Shown here: piece after piece, positions 31,722 to 42,780 of the stretch | Layout of the letters: each line of letters opens with the position of its first letter | Numbering within the stretch: position 1 is the stretch's first letter | Assembly (NCBI GenBank): GCA_029204225.1 | Contig: CM055104.1 | Span: forward strand, 23,130,786-23,194,785 | Reading direction: 5' to 3' | DNA length: 64,000 nt | Source of the DNA: Diphasiastrum complanatum | Lineage: Eukaryota; Streptophyta; Lycopodiopsida; Lycopodiales; Lycopodiaceae | Notes under the pieces: generated by a model | What the model saw: only the letters and a program-made list of their open reading frames with translations | What the model was told of the DNA's origin: nothing | Database searches by the model: none | Position numbers and translations under genes: made by a program

Positions 31722-32646
31722 TGTGAAAATATTAGACCCAAAACATATTTAGATCATAAAAAATCTTTAGCCAAGTTTGATCACACATCTAGTTTCATCA
31801 ACAACATAGAAATCACTATTTTATGCATGCTAGAATTTGTGAAAAATCTAGAATATTCACACTTGTGGGGAACCACAAAGAAGTGTGAATGATCTTTACC
31901 ATGCTTTATGATGGCCCACAGATCACATGTAGAGTAGTACTACAATCTACCATCAGATTTTATGGCTAAAGCATAATCCAGAATGCTACTGATCAAATCT
32001 TCATTAAGACCTCATCAAAAGGAAAGTACACAAGCAAAAATATGTATGAAGAATGCCTTCTACTCGAGTTAGAGAGAGAATACAAAAACAAGCAAAATAG
32101 TGCGAGATCCAATTTTGACATTATGTCACCAAGATAGATTGATTCATCATTCATAATATGAGAGAACGTCATGTAAATATATAGGAGAAGATGTAGCTTT
32201 TGGTACTACTAGCATGCAACCACATTTAGCCACCTCAAAGAGTGTAATCTACCAAACTATTGACCAGCTTGCATGCAAAGATTGCACCTAGCTTCTATCT
32301 ACTTTCTACAAATGTCAATTTCTCAACTAGATATTTATGCATGTGTCCATTACAATATTTGCATGCTTTGCATGTCACAATGAAAACTTAGGAGGCAATG
32401 TTCTTGAACTACCTAGAGTTCCTACTAGCCCAAATTTGGCCATTTCTATGTCTAAATCTACGTGCATGTCATATTTGACCAATCTAGACATTGTGAATAT
32501 CACAAATAACAATTAGACTTAAATGCATGAGACAGCTCAAGTTTTTACATGGTAGAGAATGATATTTACAGCTTGTAAATGTACATGTATGATGAAAAAT
32601 TTCATCAACCCCTATAGTCAAGTTGAATGGCTTTTTATTCTTCACA
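31722..32646 (-). repeat. copia LTR, type L3, complete
   Basis: 925 bases. In element sense it starts TGTGAAGAATAAAAAGCC (32646) and ends TATTTTCACA (31722). It is homologous to 20385-21373. A primer site follows its end, and GGAG resembling a purine-tract end precedes its start, so both the 5'-LTR and 3'-LTR contexts are present. Confidence 0.8.
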
Positions 32647-32715
32647 CTCCTAAAAAGTTATCAACTTGTCTTGATCACTTGAACTTCCCAGATTTGGCCC
32701 TTACCTTCTAATACT

Positions 32716-35700
32716 TTGATTCAACTGTGGCTTCAGATTGCTGGCCCACTTCTTGAGGCAATGGGTTTTTTCTTGGTGCTTTTCCATTCTGAGATTAACA
32801 TGGCCCTTCACGCTTATGCCACTTGGGATGCGTCGCGCTTTCACTTCCTGTACCAAGGTACCACATACAAGGTCAGGATTAACGCAAACTCGATGGTCAC
32901 CATTGGCATTATGTCTGGTGATCGTTAGCCCATCTCCCATCGTCAGGCAAAAAGCCTGATCAAATTTTTCGTCGCCAAGACTGCACCAGAGGTCCCCATC
33001 CAAACTAACAATGGTTACCTGATAGATGCTATTACGGAACCAGTTATACATGCGGTTGCACATCTGTTGAACAGCTTTCTAGTTGTTTCAACATTTTGCA
33101 AGGACAGAATCCAGTCCACGCTGCTGAGTTAGATAGTGGAATCCTTCCTGGCATTCCATGGCCCCACGGTTGTGCCATACGACTGGAACGCCTTCCTCAT
33201 TCATGAACTAACCATCTCCATCAAACCCAACAACCATGAGCATATCGCAGCAGGTCTCCTGTTGTGTAATTTTTCCTGTGCACTTGTGGCGGCGAAAGTG
33301 CGGGCTTCCGCCGCTCCAGCCTTTTATCTTCCATCGTGCTGCACACTAACCTTTATTTGCCATCTGCCACATCAACATCCTCCCAATCCGTAGTTACTGA
33401 CACAACAACCAGTAAGAGAATGTGTGGCGCTGCCCCTTCCTCCTCATCTCCACCTACCACTAGACGATGTACCACCGCCACTTCTTCTTTTGTACAACAT
33501 CCTCCTCCTGTCTCTGTTGCCACTACTCCTCTTTCTGTTCCATCCACGACTGCTTCTGTTTCAATTCTCGTTTCCTCTGTTGATATCACTTCAATTTTTG
33601 TTCCATTATCCACTACCCCTTCCATCGCTATCGCATCCTCCATCGCCCTTGTCTCCACCGTTGCTCCTCTCCAGTTTAATCCCTCTGATTCTCAGTTGTC
33701 TCTGGACACTCTGCTGTGGATGCAAGTCATCAACTTTTCACCCCCACATCAGACCATTTCTGCTCCATCCTCGCATTTCGTGCTCACACCACACTTCAGT
33801 TCCCCTCTATTTCACCCATCCTCTCGTTTGGACAAACCGTTCCCACTCCCGTTTCCACTGTTGTTTCTCTCGTCCCATCTGTTTTGCCACCCATCCTCTC
33901 GTTTGGACAAACCGTTCCCACTGCTGTTTCTCTCGCCCCACCTATTTCGCCACCAAAGGTTGTCGAGAGCAACCAACCATTGTCTGATGACGCATTTATT
34001 CAGACAATTTTCATACCATCACCAAATCGGACAGATCCTACCGCCCCAAATGACAAAAGGTCCCCCGAGAACCTGATTGAAGATAACGATGACGACGCTC
34101 CACAAGTCGTTGGGGCCGCTACAACACAAGCCCCTCTCAATGCCAGCATACCGGTTGTTCCAACAAACTTAACGATGGCGTACCAAACCTTGGGAACATA
34201 CATCCAGGAGCTGGTAGTAGCCAGAGCCATTTTGGACAAGCAACACCCGGTTGCGAGTGGAATCTACGAAGCTACAGCAAGAGCTTATCATAGCTCAACA
34301 ACATGAACAAGAAGAGAACTGAGAGATCCCCAAGCTGCAGCAGAAGGAAGATGGCCTCAACCAATATATCCAAAGCCTCTCCAAAGCTTTGATAAAGGCC
34401 TCCACGAATATGTGAGAGCTTCAATCTGAAGCATCCCAACGGCTGGCTCTCCTACAGGCGCAACTACAAATTTATGAAGTAGAAAATACGCACTTGGGGA
34501 CGGAAGTGAAAGACTTACAAAGTGAAAAACTCGCATGGCTAGCTCAACCTGCACCAAACTCAAGGCCGCTCTCTCAAGCAGAGATGAATCTCTTTAGGCA
34601 TCAGGTGCAGGTATATAATCAAACGTTAAACAACTACCAGGTAGAGTTCGGCAAGTATCGGGCAAGCGCAAGTCACGAGCTCACCTAGGCCAAACAAGCC
34701 CTCAAGGCTTGCCAGTAGTACATGGAGAAGAAGACCCAACCCACCCCAGTGGTGATCCCATCACCTCCAGGTTTTGATGCTGCACAAACCAGCACGAGCC
34801 AGGACCAAGGCCAACAAGCAGCAGGGGGGTTAAGTCAAGATCAATTGAGGGTCCGAAGGCCAAGACCAGGGACCAGCTGATACGGGTGCTAACACACAAG
34901 ACCAAGGCCATGATGCAGGTCTGAGCCAAAGCCAAGAGGAAGGACAGAACTCATCATCAAGAGGTTCGCCCACCATTTCTGCCAACCGGGCCTTCCAAAG
35001 ACCGAAGTCCGTGGAGGAGAAAATAATCAAATTTCTATCTAAGTATCCCCACGAGTCATCCAGAGGCGGCTGGTAGATATCATTTTCAGCTCAGACAATA
35101 AAAAGCAACGAGCTGCAAGCATTACCCGCCCTCCAAACACAGCCAGAGTGGCATCAGCAGCACTTTGAAAGAGACCCTACGGCCATCAAGACCTATGTAA
35201 CAAGTCTGCAACAACTACGGGTGATGCACACGACAATCCAAATGGGTAGAATGTGGCACCCCTCTGGACAAGATCACGATTCGAAATTTCAATTGGCCGA
35301 GAATTCTCTCAGAGCACGATTGGGATACGGATGTAGATGCCCGAAGGGCTCTCACCACACTTGCCAATAAATATTTCAACTGCCCTAATCCAACAATCCG
35401 CGCGACAGCCACTTACGCCTGGAACTTAGAGCATTTAATGGGGATTGAAACTAAATGGGACAATCCCCCCCCCCCCCCCCCATATTCTTTGATCCTAATA
35501 AGGCGCTAGCTTTCGACAAAGTTGAAGATCAGCTGCCAGTCGCTCGTGTCTATTATTGAGCTGGCTTCCTTGGCGATCCCTGGACGCGCAGATTCCAAGC
35601 GTGGGTCAACCAAGATTGGCTGACAGGAGTCCACAAGTCCCGTCACATGACCAAGGACTTGAAGAATCTGGACCACATTAATTTCATGGAAGATGTCACG

Positions 35701-35826
35701 GGCTACCTGATCAACCAAAGGCTGGCCAAGAGATCCTTCTACTAAACCGGTAGAGTGCCGAGGGACCGACACTACTTTAGGCCGTGGGTCCTGTTGGGGG
35801 AATTCCCGACCAATTGTAAATAAATA
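32716..35826 (+). pseudogene. long decayed coding region of unknown identity
   Basis: About 3 kb on the plus strand reads as one protein broken by stops and frame changes, and is more GC-rich than its flanks. Parts in order: an N-terminal domain (GPLLEAMGFFLVLFHSEINM, LYQGTTYKVRINANSMVTIG, FHGPTVVPYDWNAFLIHELT), a Ser/Thr/Pro-rich linker from about 33400 (duplicated ILSFGQTVPT phrase), an acidic patch (LIEDNDDDAP), a helical part with likely coiled coil (RLALLQAQLQIYEVE, TEVKDLQSEKLAWL), and a C-terminal part (LTTLANKYFNCPNPTI, WTRRFQAWVNQDWLTG, YLINQRLAKRSFY). I recognise no family. It may be an extra reading frame of a large gypsy element or a captured host gene. Confidence 0.5.
35465..35481 (+). 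repeat. C17 homopolymer
   Basis: A run of 17 C within the unknown coding region, equivalent to a Pro run. Slippage here is a likely cause of local frame change or assembly uncertainty. Confidence 0.9.
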
Positions 35827-35889
35827 AAATCGTCCAGTAAAATGTGTTGCGAGGGCATGGCATCCTGCGTGTATAATGATGCCCATGGC

Positions 35890-36342
35890 CCAATGAGCAC
35901 GCAAACTAAGTTGTAAGTAAAATAATAGGCTTGGGCCCTTTGTAATTCAAATAAAACTTGAGGCCCAAAGTCAATTTTAAACTTAGAGTATATTTTTTTA
36001 GAGTTGGGTCCAATTTTGGACTCACATGAATCTTGTGATTTCCAATGTACTTTTTGTGGATCCTTGGATCAAGTTGGGTCCAAGATGAATGGATATGATC
36101 AATGCAGATATTAGCCAATAGGATTTTGGGGCAAGGGCCTTCCCCATTTTATAAAAAGGCACCATTTGTACTCTATTTCCATGCTTAATGAGAAGGAGGA
36201 AACTCTACCAATTTGGGAAGAGAAGCATCCTCACTTGCTATTCAATGCTTGCTATTGCTCTTGTTGTTTTCATTTGCTTTCAAGTTCATGCTTTTTGATT
36301 TCAATAGTTTATGTTTCTCCCTTAGCAAGTACAATGAGCATT
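35890..36342 (+). promoter_or_regulatory. LTR- or promoter-like segment with TATA box
   Basis: AT-rich sequence with TATAAAAAGGC at about 36151 and a pyrimidine-rich leader after it, ending at the copia fragment that begins at 36343. It resembles a U3/R region but I have no second copy to prove it is an LTR. Confidence 0.4.
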
Positions 36343-36692
36343 TGCCATATCTAGGTGCAAAAAGATCAATCTATACTGCTAATGATGTAGAGTGTAGAAC
36401 TGAAGGAATAGGTAGTATTCCACTGCATGCATCATCATCAAAATCTTTTTGCTTGCATGATGTACTTTATGTACCTAGACTAACCAAAAATCTCATTAGT
36501 GTAGGACAGTTGTTTGATAGTGGATTGGATGTCAAGTTTCAAGTTGACAAGTGCATAATCTCAAGAGAAAATGAAGATATTGCTAGAGGATCTAGGATTG
36601 GAAAGTTGTACAAACTAGATTCTAGGGAGAGTGCTAACATTTCAGATAATGCTTATGAGACCAAGGTTCTTCAATGGATGCATTTTAGATAG
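36213..36692 (+). pseudogene. chimeric frame: hydrophobic leader fused to a copia protease fragment
   Basis: An open frame of 159 codons starts in the promoter-like segment (MGREASSLAIQ, LLLLLLFSFAFKF) and enters copia C1 protease sequence at 36343 (GAKRSIYTANDVEC, LHDVLYVPRLTKNLISVG). Bases 36343-36673 match C1 592-922 with about seven differences and no indel, and keep Ser where C1 has the stop. The frame then passes into gypsy sequence and stops at 36690-36692. It is probably accidental, though it sits downstream of a TATA box. Confidence 0.6.
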
Positions 36693-36860
36693 TGTACCCA
36701 TAGATTTTGGATCCAGTGTAAATATAATTACTTAAGAGACAGCGTATGAGCTAGGCATTCACCACAGAATAGTGCCTACACTTAGACACCTGAGATTAGC
36801 AGATGCAATTAGGAGAACTCCAATAGGGAGTTGTCTTAGGCCTCTCGCTCTGTAGCGGAA
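36676..36860 (+). pseudogene. gypsy protease, N-terminal half
   Basis: One frame reads VPIDFGSSVNIIT, a stop, ETAYELGIHHRIVPTLRHLR and LADAIRRTPIGSC. DFGSS is a decayed aspartic-protease DTGSS/DSGSS. It is the first part of the gypsy pol at 36676-39049, and its continuation is found inverted at the far end of the next segment. Confidence 0.75.
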
Positions 36861-36867
36861 TAATTTT

Positions 36868-37515
36868 TTTTAGATGTTGCTAGTTGTCTACCAGCATAAT
36901 AAATTGGATAATCAATTTTTTGATCATCCTTTTGGCTAAGCACTGCACCAATTGCAAATGATGAAATACATATATGTGAAATTTCTTAGTCCAATCTGGA
37001 GGTCTATCTCCAGTTTCTTCTGCTAAGGATTGTTTTAATTTTTTGAAAGTGTCCTGGTGATCTTGTGACCAGTGATATTTAACAGATTTCTTTAATAAAC
37101 CTGTTAAGGGAGTTACTACTATAGCATATTCTTTTATTATCCTACGATAGTATCCTACGTGGCCTAAAAATCTCCTAAGCTCACGTAGATTAGTTGGTTC
37201 ATTCAATTCTAAATACCAACCTCTCCCCTTCATCAGTCCTTACAGAATGAACTCCTTCACCCTCTGAAGTATAACTTCAGGAAGATGTAGGCGTCTCACC
37301 TTCATATTTATCCTTCTCCCAGGATATAGTAATTTATTTATGGCTCTTTCCTTCTGATGTTGCCATCCGGTCTCGGAAGGTAATCTCCTTCTTCCCCAGT
37401 GGGTAATAACATCGGCTTCATATAGCCATGGTCTCCCTAATAAGTCTTTGTAAGATGATTCCCAAGTGGTTTTTAATATAAAGAAGTCCATCAAAAACTT
37501 ATGGTCACCAATGTC
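36868..37515 (-). pseudogene. inverted gypsy block: protease end, RT end, RNase H start
   Basis: On the minus strand from 37513: IGDHKFLMDFFILKTTWESS and LLGRPWLYEADVITHWG (protease C-terminus). After a deletion of most of RT come ELRRFLGHVGYYRRIIKEYA, TPLTGLLKKSVKYHWS, and PPDWTKKFHIYV, ending in the beginning of RNase H (YYAGRQLATSK-like) at 36868. The flanking plus-strand pieces are the first half of protease and the second half of RNase H, so this is a block inverted in place. Confidence 0.8.
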
Positions 37516-39049
37516 AACGCATGATCTACTCAGTGAAAAAATTTAGACATTATCTTCTAGAATACTCTTTTGTTTTTCATGTAGACCATTATGCATTGAA
37601 GCATCCAGTAAATAAACCTGACCTTTTGAGAAGAATAGCTAGATGGGCTCTTATTAGATGAATTTGATTATCAAGTAGAGTTATGAAGGGGGAAGGACCA
37701 CCAAAACACTGAATATATATCATGGTTTAAAACTAAAGATCAATTTGAACCAATTCAGATGAATTCCTAGATGAGCACGTAATGCACATTCAAGCGAAAT
37801 CATCCATTTATGAATATATTATTAATTTCTTACAAGATCAAATTTATCCTGATCATTTCAATAAACAGCAGAAGATAGTTTTTCTTGCAAAAGTAGGACC
37901 CTACACGATTATAGATAAGGTACTATATAAATTAGGAGCTAATGATAACCTTCACCGCTGTTCTAACCCATCGAAACCACCACCGTAATAAGTGCACTAC
38001 ATGATTCGGGGGGCCATTATGCGCTTAAAAATATTGTCAAAAAAATTCTAAATGCTAAGTATTGGTGGCCCACACTTTATAGAGACGTTAAACTTTTCAT
38101 TCAAAAATGTGATCCATGTTAGAGGATGGGGAAACATAGCTTCGCGACACACTGGCCACTTACACGAATCATTCCTTTAGCACCGTTTGAGAGGTGGGAA
38201 ATAGATTTCGTAGGGGCTATCAAGCCAACCACTCACAAAACCCGCCATGGTTATATTCTCGTTGCAATGGACTATGCTACCAAGAGAGCAGAGGCCGAAG
38301 CTACAGTTAAAAATGATGCCAAAATTGTGGCAAAGTTTTTGTTTTAAAACATCATCACTTGTTATGGATGTCCCTTAGAACTTGTAAGTGATAGGGGCAC
38401 CCATTCTCTTAATCAAACCATTGAAGCCAAGTTATCGTATTTCTCCATCACACATCGTCAAACCACTTTGTATAATCCTAAAGCAAATGGACTTACTGAG
38501 CGAACTAACGGAATCTTGAGCAAAATTTTGAACAAAGTGACAGAAACACATTCTTCTGATTGGGATCAGAAGTTATCATGAGTTTTATGGGCATACCGAA
38601 CTGCCGAGAAAATTACAACTAGGCAGACACCATATCACCTTGTATATGGAATGCACCTGATATTACCCATCGAATTTGAAGTTCCAACCTTCTGCATTGA
38701 TTGTGAGGAACGGGTGGATAAAAATGACAGCCTCCAAGTGCAAATGATTGCTCTCACGCAGTTGGAGGATGACCGTCAGTTAGCATTAATAGAAACTGAA
38801 CGGGTCCAAAATAAAATAAAAGATAATGTTGATCAATCGATCAAAAGATTCAAATTTAAACATGGAGACTACGTGCTTTTGTATGACAACAGACACATGT
38901 TGTTTCCAGGGAAATTACACACAAGATGGATGGGACCTTATAAGGTCATTGAAGTCTTTAACAATGGATCGTTACAGTTACCAGATCTTGAAGGACATTT
39001 ATCTGATACTCGAGTAAATGTATCAAGTGTGAAGCCATACTATGATTGA
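37515..39049 (+). pseudogene. gypsy RNase H C-terminus and integrase
   Basis: It begins RMIYSVKKFRHYLLEYSFVF and VNKPDLLRRIARWAL (RNase H). The integrase then has its zinc region (HDSGGHYALKNIVKK, FIQKCDPC) near 37990-38120 and the core with WEIDFVGAI, VSDRGTHS and NPKANGLTERTN for D, D, E. The C-terminal part is open from 38651 (RFKFKHGDYVLLYDNRH, LHTRWMGPYKVIEVFNNGS, SSVKPYYD). A TGA at about 38579-38581 and others interrupt it. No chromodomain follows, unlike 10602-11175. Confidence 0.88.
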
Positions 39050-39105
39050 TTTCTAAACAAAAGTAGCAAGATCAGCTTCACAAATTTTGCGAATAATGCG
39101 AAATA

Positions 39106-39466
39106 TGCGACAGTCATTGTTCCACATACGTTTGTAAGGCTCACCGTTTTATCTATGCCGAAAAAAGCGACACTGACGTTCATTCTTGGTGTTTTCGCCA
39201 TACCTTATTTTGCAAAAAACCCGACCCTTTTGTTAGCACGTTTGCCATTTACTTGTCATATCCACTTGTTGTTTTCATTTTCCAAAAAATACGACACTCT
39301 TTGTGTTTGTTTCCAACTTGTTTCCAGCATATAGGAAATCTTCAAAAAACCCGACACCTTCTCTTCACGTATAATTCCCACTGTGTTTAGTGAAAATTGC
39401 GACACCAGTGTGGAATTTGTTATGTTAAGTCTACATACCATTTTTAGTAAGCAAAAAATGCGACAC
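39106..39466 (+). repeat. phased array of seven GCGACAC-type motifs
   Basis: A-rich runs followed by GCGACAC or a variant end near 39107, 39167, 39221, 39291, 39351, 39400 and 39460, spaced 49-70 bases. It begins about 50 bases after the gypsy integrase stop. Repeats between pol and the 3' LTR are known in Tat/Ogre-type gypsy elements. Confidence 0.65.
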
Positions 39467-39726
39467 ATGGTTTCGCGATATTCGGCCAGTTTATTTTACC
39501 GAAGAAGCCATTTACATTTAATACTTTTAGACCTTATTTTTTAAGGACTGTACCTTCAATATTAGGAGGACACTTTTTATTAAATACTGGTCTAATCTGC
39601 CGATATATCATTAATACCCCGAACACTTCAAACACTTCTGCTTTTTGTTCATTCTCACTTTCTCTGTTTCGTTCGCAATCGTTAAGCTCCTGCTCTTCTT
39701 ACGATTCAACACGCTCACGACTACCA

Positions 39727-40612
39727 TTGCTGCTTTTGTATGCTATCATCCTCATGGTCATCGACTTTAAAACCCATCCAAAACCAGTTTTACCGGTTTT
39801 GCAACCTTTGGCCATACAAGCTAGAATTGAAGGACTTCTTCAATTCAATCCATCAGTGATTCCATCAGAGTTATGTCATGAGTTGATTCAAATTTTGAAC
39901 GAAACAGAGGATGGACAGACACATTTGCACCATCGTCCATAATTAGAAAATCATCATCACAGAAGGATTTTACTGTCACGCATTAGGCTTGCCTATAGAT
40001 GGCACTATTCCAGTTACCAAGCCTGATTACATTACCCGAAGCAGAGTTTTCCAAGAGGAAGCATATCTTGAGAAGAGGGGATATAAACTCTCTTATATCA
40101 GAGACCCCAATATCAAAAGCTTCGTCTGTTTTGCTCTTGCTTCAATTTTCCTACCTGAGCAAGAGTATACAATCTCCCATAAAAATATGGGATACCTACT
40201 CAGAGCTCTAAGTGGAGAGCATATTGCTTTCGAACAGATTGCTTTTAAGCAATTATGTAAGTTAGCCAAAGATAAATAATTTTCCAGGCTAGGTTTGCAG
40301 TTTGGTATATTATGCATGCATGTTGGAATTTTATCCGTACAGGAAGATATCAGGATTGTGCTAGTGCTGCCAGAGTTAGCTCCATCCATCGAGGGCGACT
40401 CTCAGATGCGGACATCAAAGGCGACTTCTACTGAACTTGCGTCCTCATCTCCAACACAGAAGAATACAAGTTCGGTGAGAATGTCATCTCCTTCATCGCA
40501 GTACAAGCCGGTCTCCAACAACAAGAAAGTTCAAGAACCAGAGGAAGAGGCAGAAGATACTGAAGTTGTTGCTGAGCAAGAACTGTTGAAAATAAAAAAT
40601 TATCTATCTTGA
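39727..40612 (+). pseudogene. unrecognised coding remnant downstream of gypsy pol
   Basis: Three open stretches in series with frame changes. The first (from 39754) has VLPVLQPLAIQARIEGLLQF and PSELCHELIQILNETE. The second (39989-40279) has GLPIDGTIPVTKPDYITRSR, FQEEAYLEKRGYKLSYI and MGYLLRALSGEHIAF. The third is Ser/Thr- then Glu-rich (SSPTQKNTSSVRMSS, PEEEAEDTEVVAEQELL). GLPIDG faintly recalls the plant mobile domain found in retroelements, but that is weak. A C/T-rich leader precedes it. It may be an additional frame of the adjoining gypsy or part of another element. Confidence 0.35.
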
Positions 40613-40966
40613 CTTTTTGTTTTTTCACATAAATGGAAGATTCAATGGAAAATGAAAATAGCTCCTAGACACTTTTGTAGAAATATCCAAATGTACAATT
40701 AGAAGAATTTCTTATGTAGAAAAATATTAATGTGCTCAGAATAAACTCTTTATAAGCTTTCTCCACCCACTTGAAGCTCATAGTCAATACAATGAGTGAA
40801 GATGAATGTGGTTTGCAAATTTTATGCTTTAGAAACATGAAAACTACAAATGTATATAGGCTGATATTCTAGAGAATATTCTAGCCATCCTGCGGAACAT
40901 CTTTAAAAATACAAGCAGGATAGGATTTAAACGTAGAACTTGCCCAACCATCAAGTTTAGGCTTTT
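40613..40966. other. AT-rich spacer
   Basis: No feature that I can support. Confidence 0.5.
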
Positions 40967-41586
40967 ATGTTATCCGTAATGGCTTAAGTTATTTAGTTCT
41001 AAGCTTAAATTGCCATGGGCATGACACATAGAAATGTCATTTCAAGTTATGTAAAAGTTAGTCACAAAGGCCTATTGGGGGGTTTGTCCCATAGAGCCCA
41101 TTTTGTAAGAGACCACCCACTCCCACTATAAATAAGAGTGAGGGATGGCTCATTTTGTAGGTGTTCATTTGGTGAAAATAGATTTATCTTTCTCTTGAGT
41201 CTCCTCCCTTGTGGTTTGGATCTTCATTGTTTTCTCTTTGCATTGTATTATAAATTATCTCATTGTGCAAACAGGCTAATATTAATCTAGTTTAATTTTC
41301 CCTACACTAGTAGGGAAAGCCTTAGTGGATATGTTTAGGGTTTGGTAATCTTATTCTCAGTAGGAAGTGAGAGAGAACGCGGCTGGAGTGGATCTTGCCC
41401 GAAATACTCACCCACTCACTTTAGATCTTCTCATACTTCAATCACAGGGTTAGTTGGAAGCCATAGCCATTGGATGGGAAAACCACAATGCCTAGTTGGA
41501 GCCATAACGTGTTCTAGTGGGGAGTCCACCATAGCACTCATTCATTGGAGCCATAGCCGGAGTTGAGGGATGCGAAACAGACAACA
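40967..41586 (+). repeat. gypsy (Tat/Athila-like) 5' LTR
   Basis: The right end ACAACA at 41586 is followed by TTGGCACCGTTGC, close to the tRNA-Asp-type primer site of Tat/Athila gypsy elements. CTATAAATAAGAG at about 41117 is a TATA box. The start TGTTATCCG at about 40967 is a guess from TG and position. Confidence 0.55.
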
Positions 41587-41587
41587 T

Positions 41588-41602
41588 TGGCACCGTTGCT
41601 AC
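41588..41602 (+). promoter_or_regulatory. gypsy primer-binding site, tRNA-Asp type
   Basis: TGGCACCGTTGC differs by one base from TGGCGCCGTTGC, the familiar Tat/Athila primer site. Confidence 0.6.
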
Positions 41603-42780
41603 TCTTTCCACTCTTTTCTCATGCTTTTTGCTTGATTTCTTGCTTTTGTAGTGTCAAAATTATGTTTTGTAGTGCTTTAAACTACCACGCTTCTTGAAAA
41701 AGGCCTTTGAAGGCATTTCTGATCTTCGCAATTTTTATCTTTACCAAAGTCTGATTTTTACACTACTCGTGTACTACTCGCCCAGCCTATCCTACTCATA
41801 TTCCCTATGGCTTTCTTTGTCAGCCTTCATTGCATCTCCATTTTCCCTTGAGTTTGTTACAACCCACTTCTACTCTTGTGCCTTTGAGATAAAGAGAATG
41901 AGGACCTCAAATCTGCTCCCAAACGAGCATTGGCTGAGAAGCTGACTCGAAACCATCTTATGGCATGTTACACTCTCAGGAAATCTTGGGTTGCGTACGA
42001 GATAAATATTATAAAAGAGTCAAAGGAAGAACATAAAAGTGCAAAACTGAGCAGCGTTACAATAGTCGGTGATAGAAGGTTCCTACTTAGGAAAAAGTAT
42101 GATCTGTAATGGACAGAGTATCCATCATTTGTATTTGTAGTCGAGGAGCTACATCGTTTTCTCAAAGAGTATGTATTTTGCTTTAGAGGCAAACATGAAT
42201 CACACTCCATGCTATAGTTTCTGGTGTTTATGTTATCTCCTTCCATGATACCATATTTTTTTGCACCAACCCACTCACGCAACAGATCTACACGGTGCTC
42301 TTTTGCTCAAGAACAATACTCAGAACCAGGTTTGCTCATCCAAGTCTGATTTTCTACCCTGTTGGATGGTTTTTTCGCATTAGACCCACTCGCCCAGCCA
42401 AAAACGTAGCTCATTTGGAGCAGATCTACACGTCAGACAGCAGGGATCAGCTGCTGCTATGTTTCAGTCAGTTTTTGCCAAGGAATGAGTCGCACATAAG
42501 GTATCTGAGCTCTAGTGAATACTTTGTCAGGTGTGAGACTAGTGTATCAGAACCACCTTCAGAAGCGTCTCCTTTTAATCTGAACATGCGTTCCAAGGGT
42601 TTTTTTTTGTGGATGTTCCTTTTAATCAGGTGCTAAGACACGAGCCAAGGTCACACAAAGCTTAAAAGTTTCTGAAGTGACCTGTATTTGAGATTTGCTT
42701 TTGGTAAATTCACTAAGGACCCATTTGGAGGAGCTGTAAGCTTCTAGATCAGCAATGCATTTCTTTCGGGCCAGCAAAGG
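41603..42780. other. unassigned region after the gypsy primer site
   Basis: No gag is recognised. A coding-like patch around 42390-42590 (plus strand: AHLEQIYTSDSRDQLLLCF, NESHIRYLSSSEYFV) is open but unassignable. The region ends at the copia RT fragment near 42785. Confidence 0.35.

Noticed and set aside
32701-33063. A 120-codon minus-strand frame.
   Set aside because: The plus strand reads as protein across the same bases and continues further downstream.
33353-33987. Overlapping frames in all phases in the Ser/Thr/Pro-rich linker.
   Set aside because: Low-complexity C/T-rich sequence opens several frames; only the phase leading into the acidic and coiled-coil part is kept.
35506-35904. 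A 132-codon minus-strand frame.
   Set aside because: The plus strand of the same stretch gives a better protein (NQDWLTG, YLINQRLAKRSFY) continuous with the upstream region.
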